From: F1-60-MAGs149 sp037133215
GTDB lineage: Bacteria; Actinomycetota; Thermoleophilia; Gaiellales; F1-60-MAGs149
Reading direction: 5' to 3'
Length of the DNA: 26,536 nt
Assembly: GCA_037133215.1 (NCBI GenBank)
Contig: JBAXOM010000016.1
Location: forward strand, 1 to 26,536
In this document: piece after piece, positions 7,166 to 14,449 of the stretch
Numbering within the stretch: position 1 is the stretch's first letter
Layout of the letters: the number at the start of each line of letters is the position of its first letter
The notes under the pieces: model-generated
Databases searched by the model: none
What the model saw: only the letters and a program-made list of their open reading frames with translations
Told to the model about the DNA's origin: nothing
Made by a program: the position numbers and the translations under genes

Positions 7166-8368
7166 TCAGGCGCGCCGGAAAATCAGGGCCGCGTCATGCC
7201 CACCGAAACCGAAGCCCGTTGACATCACGTAGTCGGGAGTCGCTGGACGCGCCTCGCGAATGAGGTCGAGTTCGACGTCGGCTTCGACGAGGTTGGCGCA
7301 CGGCGGCAGTTGATTGCGAGCAAGGCAGACCAGCGTCACAATCGCCTCGATTGCACCAGCAGCCCCAATCGTGTGTCCGTGTTGGCCCTTGGTCGACGAG
7401 ATCGGCGTCTCACCAAGCCCAGCCCGCTGGAGTGCGCGCGCCTCGGCGGTATCGCCAACCGGCGTCGAGGTGGCGTGGGCATTGACGTAGCCAATCGCCG
7501 CTGCCGTCAGGCTCGCGTCGTCAAGGGCAGCCTGCACCGCTCGGGCGGGGCCCTCACCCGTTTCGTCGGGGCTTGTCAGGTGTCCTGCGTCGCAGGACTG
7601 GCCGTAGCCGACGACCTCGCCGTAGATATGCGCACCGCGCGCCACCGCGTGCTCCCACTCCTCCAGTACGAGCACTCCGGCCCCCTCGGCCATCACAAAA
7701 CCATCGCGGGCTGTATCGAAGGGCCGAGAGGCTGCGGCGGCGCCGTGCGTCAGCGAGGCGATCGCACCCAGGCGAATGTAACCCGCGAGCACGGACGGCA
7801 CGATCGCGGCCTCTGCGCCGCCGGCGACCATCGCGTCGGCTCGACCATCACGGATTCGTTCGTAGGCCCACCCGATCGCATCGGAGCCGGCCGCGCAGGC
7901 CGTTGCAGGTGCTGCCGATGGGCCCTTGAGATTGTTCAGCCGCGCGGTACCAGCGACGGGTGAGTTGACGAGACCAAGCGGAATCGCGAACGGGCTAACC
8001 CGACCGAGTCCGCGTTCAAGCAGTGTTCGCTGCGTCTCTTCAACCGTGCCAGCACCGCCGTGGGCGCACCCGATCGCCGTCCCGATGCGTTCTGGTGCGA
8101 CGCCGTGCTGCCCGGCGTCGGCCAGCGCATGCGCCGCGGCAACCGCTGCAAAGATCCCGACCCGATCCATTCGGCGAGCCTCACGCTTGCCAATCACGGT
8201 GTCCACATCGAAGTCTGCGACCCGCACGCCCGGCAGAACCGGCAGGCCCTCAAGGGCCACCTCGGAGCCACCAGTCTGGCCAGCCAAGACGGCGTCCCAG
8301 AACGCGTCGACAGTGTTGCCAAACGTCGAAACGATGCCCAAACCGGTGATTGCCACGCGTCGCTGCAT
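7166..8368 (-). CDS. fabF: Beta-ketoacyl-ACP synthase II (FabF type)
   Basis: This 400-residue thiolase-fold condensing enzyme has the complete Cys-His-His triad: Cys158 in TACAAGSDAIG, His298 in NAHATSTPVGD and His332 in STKGQHGHTIGAAG, with Lys327 in the same loop. It should extend acyl-ACP with malonyl-ACP in fatty acid synthesis. The active-site Cys makes it a true ketosynthase and not a chain-length factor. The third motif reads STKGQHGH where classical FabF has STKSMTGH, a mild divergence. It stands alone, with no acpP, fabD, fabH or fabG near it, so it may be a second copy or serve a special acyl product. ATG 8368 gives the canonical MQRRVAITGLG start; CACACT lies six bases upstream. 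It is divergent from the secreted repeat protein across 105 bases. Confidence 0.92.
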   Translation of the reverse strand: MQRRVAITGLGIVSTFGNTVDAFWDAVLAGQTGGSEVALEGLPVLPGVRVADFDVDTVIGKREARRMDRVGIFAAVAAAHALADAGQHGVAPERIGTAIGCAHGGAGTVEETQRTLLERGLGRVSPFAIPLGLVNSPVAGTARLNNLKGPSAAPATACAAGSDAIGWAYERIRDGRADAMVAGGAEAAIVPSVLAGYIRLGAIASLTHGAAAASRPFDTARDGFVMAEGAGVLVLEEWEHAVARGAHIYGEVVGYGQSCDAGHLTSPDETGEGPARAVQAALDDASLTAAAIGYVNAHATSTPVGDTAEARALQRAGLGETPISSTKGQHGHTIGAAGAIEAIVTLVCLARNQLPPCANLVEADVELDLIREARPATPDYVMSTGFGFGGHDAALIFRRA

Positions 8369-8473
8369 AGAAGCAGTGTGCCGGACGCCATCAACCGACG
8401 TGCCTGCGCTGCGTTTCTCAGCGAATTTTCATCTCCGTGCGGAAGGCTGTAACTGCACAAAGGAGCCCCACGT
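8369..8473. promoter_or_regulatory. Divergent intergenic region between fabF and the secreted repeat protein
   Basis: These 105 bases must hold the promoters of both genes. CACACT on the minus strand sits six bases before the fabF ATG. On the plus strand an A/T-richer stretch (about 8413-8430) precedes TGTAACT and then AAAGGAG, the Shine-Dalgarno of the repeat protein. I see no convincing operator palindrome. Confidence 0.4.
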
Positions 8474-9265
8474 ATGCGCTACAGCAAGAAGACCATGATC
8501 ATCGGCAGCATCGCCGCCACCATTGGCCTGGCCGCAATCGCCGGCCCCGTTCTCGCCGCCAATATCGTCTCGCCGGACGACCGACAGGCGCAGGAGCAAC
8601 AGGCGTTCGAGCAGAGTCTGGCCCAGAAACTCGGTGTTCCGCAGGCCAAGGTCGATCAGGCACTCAAAGAGATTCAAAGCGACCGGCTGGACAAGCGCAT
8701 CGACGCGCTGCAGCAGGCTGGTGTGCTGACGGCTGATCAGGCAACGTCGATCAAGGCGCAAATTGCCGACAACAAACTGCCCGAGGCGATGAACGCCCTG
8801 ATGGCAGCAATGACCACCAAGCGACTCGATGCACTGGTCGCTGCCAAGACGATTACGTCGGACCAGTCAACCCAGATCTCCACACTCGTGGCTGCCGGTG
8901 TCCCCCTCCGTGTTGGCGGCCCACCGGCCGGAGTGCCTCAGGGGCAAACTCCACCCGACGCCGATCGCCACGCTGCCCATACGGCAGAGGAGCTCGCCGC
9001 GCTGGTCAAGGATCGGAAGATCACCCAGGCGCAGGCCGATCAGGTCACCACCTTGATCAAGGCTGGCGCACCGATCGAGCTTGGCGGTCCAGGTCGCCAC
9101 GGCGGCGACGGCCCCGGTATGGGCCATCACCCTCGCGGCATAGAGGGCGGTGGCGCCTTCGGTGGGCCACCACCTGCTGATGGCGGCCACGACGGCCCGC
9201 CGTCAGGCGACGGTAACCAGCCGCAGAGTTTCGACGGCCCGGCAGTCGGCAACTCCCCTGCCTAG
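8474..9265 (+). CDS. Secreted protein with three helical repeats and a His/Gly/Pro-rich tail
   Basis: This 263-residue protein has a signal peptide (basic MRYSKK, hydrophobic core, predicted cleavage after VLA around residue 28). It contains three related helix-turn-helix units of 30-35 residues. Unit 1 (about 73-103) has RIDALQQAGVLTADQATSI, unit 2 (116-150) has RLDALVAAKTITSDQSTQI, and unit 3 (171-205) has ELAALVKDRKITQAQADQV. Units 2 and 3 end in matching GVPLRVGG and GAPIELGG. A degenerate fourth unit may precede them (LAQKLGVPQAKVDQAL). The last 55 residues are rich in Gly, His, Pro and Asp, with HH and HGG clusters that could bind metal. No enzyme motif is seen. AAAGGAG is well placed before ATG 8474. 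It directly precedes a response regulator and histidine kinase, so it may be their regulated target or accessory sensor; that link is inferred from position. Confidence 0.8.
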   Translation: MRYSKKTMIIGSIAATIGLAAIAGPVLAANIVSPDDRQAQEQQAFEQSLAQKLGVPQAKVDQALKEIQSDRLDKRIDALQQAGVLTADQATSIKAQIADNKLPEAMNALMAAMTTKRLDALVAAKTITSDQSTQISTLVAAGVPLRVGGPPAGVPQGQTPPDADRHAAHTAEELAALVKDRKITQAQADQVTTLIKAGAPIELGGPGRHGGDGPGMGHHPRGIEGGGAFGGPPPADGGHDGPPSGDGNQPQSFDGPAVGNSPA

Positions 9266-9276
9266 TCGCAGCGGGT

Positions 9277-9305
9277 GGCTCCGCACGGCATACTCGTGCG
9301 GAGCC
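9277..9305 (+). terminator. Perfect 11-bp hairpin between the repeat protein and the response regulator
   Basis: GGCTCCGCACG (9277-9287) pairs exactly with CGTGCGGAGCC (9295-9305) around a 7-base loop. It lies 12 bases after the repeat-protein stop and 20 bases before the regulator ATG. There is no U-tract after it, so it could be a Rho-assisted or weak terminator, an mRNA-stabilising hairpin, or an operator. Confidence 0.6.
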
Positions 9306-9325
9306 GTTCCACTGATTCGAGCACT

Positions 9326-10006
9326 ATGCGCATTCTGATTGTCGAAGACAACGAGGCCGTCCGTTCGGCCATCCGCCGTGCCCTGACAGCGCGTGGGCAC
9401 GAGATTATTGAGGCCAGCACCGCCGCCGAGGGTCGCATCGCGGCGACCGACGATATTGAGGCAATCGTCTTGGACGTTAATCTGCCCGATGGCTCGGGCT
9501 TCGATGTCTGCCGGACATTCCGCGAAACCGGCCTGCAGACGCCGATCCTGATGCTGACGGCACGCGACGCAGTTGCCGATCGCGTCGAAGGCCTCGATGC
9601 TGGCGCCGACGACTATCTCGTCAAGCCGTTCGCAACCGTCGAGCTCGATGCGCGGCTCCGCGCAATCTGCCGGCGTTCACTTGCCGATCCGGGCCAGCCC
9701 GACGATGTCTTGGAGGCCGTGGGCATTCGTCTCGATCTTCGTTCCCACACCGTCACCCGCAACGGCAACTTGGTTGACCTCACCCGGACCGAGCGGCTAC
9801 TGCTCGAACTGTTCCTCCGCAACCCCGACAACGTGCTGACGCGCGAGGTCATCCTCGACCGCGTCTGGGGGATGGATGCGCGCACGTCGTCAAACGGCGT
9901 CGAGGTCTACGTTGGGTATCTTCGCCGCAAGCTCGGCGACACGGGGTCGGAGCGCTTGATCGACACGGTGCGTGGCGTCGGCTACGTGTTGCGGACGACA
10001 CCGTGA
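9326..10006 (+). CDS. OmpR/PhoB-family DNA-binding response regulator
   Basis: At 226 residues it has the standard two-domain layout. The receiver domain (1-115) contains acidic VEDNE, phosphoacceptor Asp50 in VLDVNLPDG, LTARD with the switch Thr and LVKPF with the conserved Lys. The C-terminal winged helix (about 130-226) contains LTRTERLLLELFL, EVILDRVWG, SSNGVEVYVGYLRRKLG and the final TVRGVGYVL. It should bind DNA as a dimer after phosphorylation by the kinase encoded next. The start at ATG 9326 places the receiver at its usual first residue; a longer GTG-initiated form from 9275 would begin inside the preceding hairpin. Its stop overlaps the kinase GTG (GTGA), so the two are translationally coupled. 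The nearest candidate target is the secreted repeat protein upstream. Confidence 0.95.
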   Translation: MRILIVEDNEAVRSAIRRALTARGHEIIEASTAAEGRIAATDDIEAIVLDVNLPDGSGFDVCRTFRETGLQTPILMLTARDAVADRVEGLDAGADDYLVKPFATVELDARLRAICRRSLADPGQPDDVLEAVGIRLDLRSHTVTRNGNLVDLTRTERLLLELFLRNPDNVLTREVILDRVWGMDARTSSNGVEVYVGYLRRKLGDTGSERLIDTVRGVGYVLRTTP

Positions 10007-11337
10007 GCCTTCGTACCCGCATTGCTCTGGCTGCGGCGCTTGCCGTTATCGTCGCCTTCGGTGTCGGCGGTTTTGTCACGTACCAAGCGGCACAGCGCTC
10101 ACTCTATGGCGAGGTCGACGCATCACTTCGTGCTGCCGCACTCCGCGAGGGGCATGCGGCACTCAATCCCGACTCTGCCAATCCCGATCGTGGCTTCGGT
10201 GGCAACGCAAACGGTCGCTTCGGAGCCCCGGGGATCTTCACCGAGCTGATCAACGGGCAGGGCGAGATCGTTCGTCTGCCACGGAATGAGACACCGCTCC
10301 CACCAACCAAAAACGCGGGAACAATTGCGGGGTCGGGTGGCTCTGAGTACCAGACCTTTAACGTCGATGGCTCGACGATTCGCGCGTTGACCGTCAACCT
10401 GCAGCCTGACCTCGCGCTCCAGGTTGCCCGTTCCGTCGACGAGATCCAAGCGTCGCTCAACCGCCTACGCAGCCTGCTTTTGATCGCCGGCATCGGTGGC
10501 GTGATCTTCGCGATCATCCTCGGCGCCCTCGTCGCAGAGCGTGGTCTCGTACCACTGCGTCGTCTGGCCAAGAATGTCGAGGGGGCAGCCCGTGATCGCG
10601 ATCTCTCCCACCGCGTGCCCGAGCAGGGTGGCGCTGAGTCGGTTCGCCTCGCCCATGCCGTCAATGCCTTGCTGGCTGGCCTAGAGGAGGCGCGTCTCGC
10701 TCAAGATCAACTCGTTGCCGATGCCGCGCACGAGTTACGGACACCATTGACGGCGCTGAGGACAGACGTCGAGACGCTAGGCGACCCCAACAGTTCCCTC
10801 TCTGATCTCGACCGTCAACAGATTGCCGCTGCGCTCGATCGCGAAATCGATGAGGTCTCGCAGATGATCACGAGCATTGTCGACCTGGCTCGGGGGGCAC
10901 GGCCCGTCGAACAGTCCGAACCACTGCTGCTGGACGACATTGCCGCCGACGTCGTCGCGCGTGCTCGCTCACGGCACCCCGAGGCCCTGATCCAGTTGGA
11001 TTGTGAAACCGCGCCGTTTGTTGGCGATCCAACGAGGCTCGAGCGGGCACTTGGCAACCTCGTAGAAAACGCGCTCCTGCACGGAGCCACCCCGGTGACA
11101 GTTACTGTCCGCCCAGGGGTTATCACCGTCGACGATGCGGGTCCGGGTATCCCCGTCGCTGAGCGCGAGGCGATGTTCGAGCGCTTTCGCCGTGGTGTCG
11201 GCGTTCAGGACCGACCAGGCTCTGGTCTTGGCCTCGCAATCGTGCGCCAAGACATCGTTGCCCACGGTGGAAGTGTTGAGATTGGAACGGCAGCGTCGGG
11301 AGGCTGCCGGATCACCGTTCTGCTTGAACATAAGTAA
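10003..11337 (+). CDS. Membrane sensor histidine kinase, HisKA/HATPase_c type
   Basis: This 444-residue protein has two transmembrane helices (about 7-27 and 157-177) bracketing an extracytoplasmic sensor of about 130 residues that contains a Gly/Asn-rich loop (GFGGNANGRFG). A HAMP domain follows (about 178-232, beginning ERGLVPLRRLAK). The dimerisation box has phosphoacceptor His243 in DAAHELRTPLTALR. The ATPase domain shows NLVENALLHGA (N box), DDAGPGIP (G1), FERFRRG (F box) and GSGLGLAIV (G2). All catalytic motifs are intact. The layout resembles MprB-like kinases of actinobacteria. GTG 10003 overlaps the regulator stop. The signal sensed is unknown; the neighbouring secreted protein with a His-rich tail is a candidate partner. 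Confidence 0.95.
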   Translation: MSLRTRIALAAALAVIVAFGVGGFVTYQAAQRSLYGEVDASLRAAALREGHAALNPDSANPDRGFGGNANGRFGAPGIFTELINGQGEIVRLPRNETPLPPTKNAGTIAGSGGSEYQTFNVDGSTIRALTVNLQPDLALQVARSVDEIQASLNRLRSLLLIAGIGGVIFAIILGALVAERGLVPLRRLAKNVEGAARDRDLSHRVPEQGGAESVRLAHAVNALLAGLEEARLAQDQLVADAAHELRTPLTALRTDVETLGDPNSSLSDLDRQQIAAALDREIDEVSQMITSIVDLARGARPVEQSEPLLLDDIAADVVARARSRHPEALIQLDCETAPFVGDPTRLERALGNLVENALLHGATPVTVTVRPGVITVDDAGPGIPVAEREAMFERFRRGVGVQDRPGSGLGLAIVRQDIVAHGGSVEIGTAASGGCRITVLLEHK

Positions 11338-11340
11338 TCG

Positions 11341-11389
11341 TTATTTTTTATATAAGCACGCGTAGATTCAAAGTTGGTATCCTACGCGC
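11341..11389 (+). promoter_or_regulatory. Promoter region of the comA-like operon with AT tract and small palindrome
   Basis: TATCCT (11378-11383) lies six bases before the comA-like ATG, as for a leaderless transcript. A 15-base pure A/T tract (11341-11355) falls at about -35 to -50 relative to the expected start and could be an UP element. CGCGTAG (11359-11365) and CTACGCG (11382-11388) form a 7-bp inverted repeat that overlaps the -10 and would suit a repressor. Confidence 0.5.
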
Positions 11390-12157
11390 ATGAATCCCGA
11401 TTTCCTCGGTCTGCCACCCCGTGTGACGAAGCCTCGCAACGTCGGCATCACACACGTGATGGACAAGGGGCTTGGCCTCGCCGACATCGACTCGATGATC
11501 GAGATGAGCGGTGACTACATCGACATCGTCAAGCTCGGCTGGGGCACGTCGTACGTCACACCGATCCTGCGCAAGAAGCTCGATCTCTACAAGTCGCTCG
11601 GTATTCCCGTCGTCTGTGGCGGCACCCTGCTCGAGGTCGCCGAGGCGCGTGGACGCATCGAGGACTACCGCACGTGGTTGTCTGCCCAGGGCTTTACCCA
11701 CGTTGAGGTCTCTGACGGCACGATTGACATGTCGCGTGAGCGAAAGCTCGAGTTGATCAGCATGTTTGCCAAGGACTTCGAGGTCTTGAGTGAGGTTGGC
11801 TCGAAGGACGCCGAGGAGATCTACGCGCCGTACCAGTGGGTCGAATGGATCAAAGAAGAGCTCGCTGCCGGTTCGTGGAAGGTCATCACCGAGGCGCGCG
11901 AGTCTGGCACCGCAGGCATCTTCCGCACCACGGGCGAGGTCCGCAGCGGCCTGATCGACGAGATCGCGCACGAAATCGATGTCACCTCGTTGCTGTTTGA
12001 GGCTCCCCAGAAGGCCCAGCAGGCGTGGTTTATCAAGCATTTCGGCCCCGACGTCAATCTCGGCAACATTCCCCCAGACGAGGCGATCCCGCTCGAGACA
12101 CTTCGCCGGGGCCTGAGGAGCGACACGCTGTCGCTGATCCTCGGTCTCGAAAACTGA
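11390..12157 (+). CDS. Phosphosulfolactate synthase (ComA) family protein
   Basis: This 255-residue protein matches the ComA (PSL synthase) family along its length. ComA adds sulfite to phosphoenolpyruvate to give (R)-2-phospho-3-sulfolactate, the first step of archaeal coenzyme M synthesis; Bacillus YitC uses the same chemistry for spore sulfolactate. Seen motifs are THVMDKGLG (21-29), YIDIVKLGWGTS (43-54), VEVSDGTIDM, a Lys/Glu-rich barrel strand EVLSEVGSKD, and GPDVNLGNIPPDE near the C-terminus, a hallmark of the family. No comB phosphatase, comC dehydrogenase or comDE decarboxylase is nearby. Two flavoproteins follow instead, the first after two bases. No Shine-Dalgarno sequence; TATCCT lies six bases before the ATG. 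Family membership is secure; the actual acceptor and product in this organism are inferred. Confidence 0.88.
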   Translation: MNPDFLGLPPRVTKPRNVGITHVMDKGLGLADIDSMIEMSGDYIDIVKLGWGTSYVTPILRKKLDLYKSLGIPVVCGGTLLEVAEARGRIEDYRTWLSAQGFTHVEVSDGTIDMSRERKLELISMFAKDFEVLSEVGSKDAEEIYAPYQWVEWIKEELAAGSWKVITEARESGTAGIFRTTGEVRSGLIDEIAHEIDVTSLLFEAPQKAQQAWFIKHFGPDVNLGNIPPDEAIPLETLRRGLRSDTLSLILGLEN

Positions 12158-12159
12158 CG

Positions 12160-13344
12160 ATGCCTGACGTGCTCGTGATCGGCTCGGGCGGTGCGGGGCT
12201 TGCCGCTGCACTAGCGGCGAACGATGCCGGTGCCTCGGTCGTGCTCGCCACCAAGTTGGGCGTGGCCTCGTGCAACACGGCGAAGGCGCAGGGCGGGATC
12301 CAGGCCGCCATCGGCGATGACGACTCGATCGAGACCCACTTTGCCGACGTCATGCGGTCCTCACATGACACGGCCGACCCGGTACTCGCCCAACGTCTCG
12401 TTGAAGAGGGCCCCACCACGGTGCGTTGGCTCGAGGAACTCGGCGTGGCGTTTACGCGCGACGGCGATGGCTCGTTACGGATTGCCCGCTGTGGTGGAGC
12501 GACGCGCAAACGCCTCCTGCAGGTCGGCGATCGAACGGGGCTGGCGATCGCGACCGCTCTACGCGATGCCGTAACAGCGCGCGAGGGCATCACCGTGCTC
12601 GACCACGCGCCGTTGATTGCCCTGGCAACCGACGGGACGGCACTCCTCGAGCGCGACGGTGAGCAGGTCGAGATTCGGGCAGGCGCCTTGATCCTGGCTG
12701 CGGGCGGACGCTGCAAGAGGGAGGCTGAGGAGACCGGCGAGCTGTCGACCAACGGTGACGGCGCAACGGGCGAAGTCGCCGCGCTCGCAGTCGCCGTTGG
12801 CTGTGCCGAGCGCGACCACGACTCGCTGCAGCGACACCCCACCGGTGCCGCCTGGCCAGAATCGCTGGCGGGCTACGCCGTCCCCGAGACCACCCGCGCC
12901 TACGGTGCGCTGCTGCGTAACGCAGCGGGCGAGCAGTTTGTCGACGAGCTTGCACCACGCGATGTCGTCGCCGAGGCGATCATCCGAGAGTGCGCAGACG
13001 GGCGAGGCATCACGACACCCACGGGTCGTCCGGCCGTCCATCTCGACTGCCGTCCCGTCGACCCCGCTGACGCTGAGATCTCGTTTCCGTACATGCTGCG
13101 TCGCTACCGCAAAGCCGGCCTCGACCCCTTGACGGAACTGATCCCCGTCTACCCCGTCTTGCATTACCAGAACGGTGGTCTGGTGATCGACGAAGACGGC
13201 GCCACCACAGTGCCCGGGATCTGGGCAGCGGGCGAGATTACCGGCGGCATCCATGGTCGCAACCGCATGATGGGCAATTCCTTGCTCGACATCTGCGTCT
13301 TCGGCCGCCGAGCGGGTGCGGCCGCGGCCGCCTCGGTGCGCTGA
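12160..13344 (+). CDS. Fumarate reductase / L-aspartate oxidase-like flavoprotein, short form
   Basis: This 394-residue protein has the FAD-binding and capping domains of the succinate dehydrogenase/fumarate reductase/NadB family. An N-terminal Rossmann motif VIGSGGAGLAAALAA (6-20) is followed by NTAKAQGGIQAA (39-50), the FAD region. Substrate-site elements are HPTG (226-229), a TTRAYGALLRN segment, RDVVAEAI, HYQNGG (335-340) and HGRNRMMGNSLLD (365-377). These correspond to residues that bind the dicarboxylate and transfer hydride or proton in fumarate reductases. It lacks the C-terminal helical domain of SdhA, FrdA and NadB (usually 530-600 residues), so it may work as a soluble oxidoreductase. 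It begins two bases after the comA-like stop and overlaps the next flavoprotein (TGATG). A NadB role is less likely because no nadA or nadC is present. The substrate is unknown. Confidence 0.82.
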   Translation: MPDVLVIGSGGAGLAAALAANDAGASVVLATKLGVASCNTAKAQGGIQAAIGDDDSIETHFADVMRSSHDTADPVLAQRLVEEGPTTVRWLEELGVAFTRDGDGSLRIARCGGATRKRLLQVGDRTGLAIATALRDAVTAREGITVLDHAPLIALATDGTALLERDGEQVEIRAGALILAAGGRCKREAEETGELSTNGDGATGEVAALAVAVGCAERDHDSLQRHPTGAAWPESLAGYAVPETTRAYGALLRNAAGEQFVDELAPRDVVAEAIIRECADGRGITTPTGRPAVHLDCRPVDPADAEISFPYMLRRYRKAGLDPLTELIPVYPVLHYQNGGLVIDEDGATTVPGIWAAGEITGGIHGRNRMMGNSLLDICVFGRRAGAAAAASVR

Positions 13345-14414
13345 TGACTGAGGTCTTGATCGTCGGTGCCTCCTTCGCGGGCCTTGCGGCCGCGCGGGAA
13401 CTCAAAGGCCGCGATGTCCTGATCGTCGACCGCTCTCCAATCGGCGCCCACCAGACCTCGGCCTGTGCGCTTCCACTACGCCTGGTGCGGTGGCTTGGCG
13501 CGGAGGAATCCGTCCTCTACGCCGAGTCGCGGATGCGCGTCGAAATTGGCGATGTGCAGTGGAACGTACGGCTTCCGGAGGAGTTTGCGGTGATCGACTA
13601 CGCAGCCTGCTGCCTGGCGATCGCTCACCAGACCGATGCGCGCTTCGAACAGATCCGCGTTGTCGGTCGCGATGGCGCAACGGTACTCGGGTCGTCTGGC
13701 GAGCGCCTTGAGGCCGACTGGCTGATCGACGCCTCGGGCTGGCGGAGAGTGCTCGACCATGCCGGCCCAACCCGCGGCTCGCACCCAAGCCTCGTCATCG
13801 GCACCGAAGACCACGTACCGACAGTCGCGGCCCCCCAGGCCGACGGGTTCGCCTTCTACCTCGAAAAGCATCTGCTCAAGTCGGGCTACGGCTGGTCGTT
13901 CCCCGCGGGCGATCATGTCCGTGCCGGTGTCGGCTCGTTTATCAAGGAGCCGCTGCAACCACCGATGGGTCGACTGCGCAAGCGGGACGACCTTGGCCCC
14001 GGCCGCGAGCACCACGGCGGCGCCATTGCCTGCATCCCACGTGATCCCGTCGTTGATGACGTGCTTTTTATTGGCGATGCGGCTGGACAGGCATTGCCCG
14101 TCACGCTGGAAGGCATTCGGCCGGCCGTCTACTTTGGTGCCGGCGCCGGGCGCCTCGTGAGGAGTGCCCTCGGAGGCGAACTCACGTCGACACAGGCTCG
14201 TACGCGCTACGCCGCGCTCCACGCCCAACACCTCGGTGGCTACGAGCGCCTCAATCGCGTGCAGCGTTGGTACCGCTGGCTGCCGGAGTTTGCGCTCAAG
14301 CGGCTCGCCACGAAAGCCCTCGGTCGACCTCACGCCGACGGCGGCGAGATCAGCTTTCGCAGTACGCGCTACCTCGACGTGCTGCGCGCCGAGCAGTTGC
14401 CAACGCTGCCGTAA
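13344..14414 (+). CDS. Geranylgeranyl-reductase-like FAD-dependent oxidoreductase
   Basis: This 356-residue protein starts with the FAD Rossmann motif VLIVGASFAGLAAA (4-17). It carries a mid-protein LIDASGWR and the second FAD motif VLFIGDAAGQALPVTLEGI, typical of the geranylgeranyl reductase and p-hydroxybenzoate-hydroxylase-like superfamily. The YLEKHLLKSGYGWSFPAGD strand lines the substrate cavity in such proteins. Members reduce isoprenoid chains, hydroxylate aromatics or halogenate, so the reaction cannot be assigned. The C-terminal 70 residues are basic and aromatic (RVQRWYRWLPEFALKRLATK), which may bring it to the membrane. Its ATG overlaps the preceding stop by one base, so it is translated together with the fumarate-reductase-like protein and likely acts in the same pathway. 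Confidence 0.78.
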   Translation: MTEVLIVGASFAGLAAARELKGRDVLIVDRSPIGAHQTSACALPLRLVRWLGAEESVLYAESRMRVEIGDVQWNVRLPEEFAVIDYAACCLAIAHQTDARFEQIRVVGRDGATVLGSSGERLEADWLIDASGWRRVLDHAGPTRGSHPSLVIGTEDHVPTVAAPQADGFAFYLEKHLLKSGYGWSFPAGDHVRAGVGSFIKEPLQPPMGRLRKRDDLGPGREHHGGAIACIPRDPVVDDVLFIGDAAGQALPVTLEGIRPAVYFGAGAGRLVRSALGGELTSTQARTRYAALHAQHLGGYERLNRVQRWYRWLPEFALKRLATKALGRPHADGGEISFRSTRYLDVLRAEQLPTLP

Positions 14415-14436
14415 GCACTGGCCTGGTGCGTTCGCG

Positions 14437-14442
14437 TACCCT
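14437..14442 (+). promoter_or_regulatory. Putative -10 element for the ACT-domain gene
   Basis: TACCCT is followed by seven bases and the GTG at 14450, with no Shine-Dalgarno sequence between. It is the same hexamer as at tmk and the HNH gene. Confidence 0.45.
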
Positions 14443-14449
14443 CTGCTCC

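Noticed and set aside
11338..11356. T-rich run after the histidine kinase as an intrinsic terminator
   Set aside because: No GC-rich stem precedes the run outside the kinase gene, so it is better read as an A/T-rich promoter element for the comA-like gene.
12160..13344. Assignment of the flavoprotein as NadB (L-aspartate oxidase)
   Set aside because: It lacks the C-terminal helical domain, has no nadA or nadC beside it and sits in a ComA-led operon; the general family label is safer.
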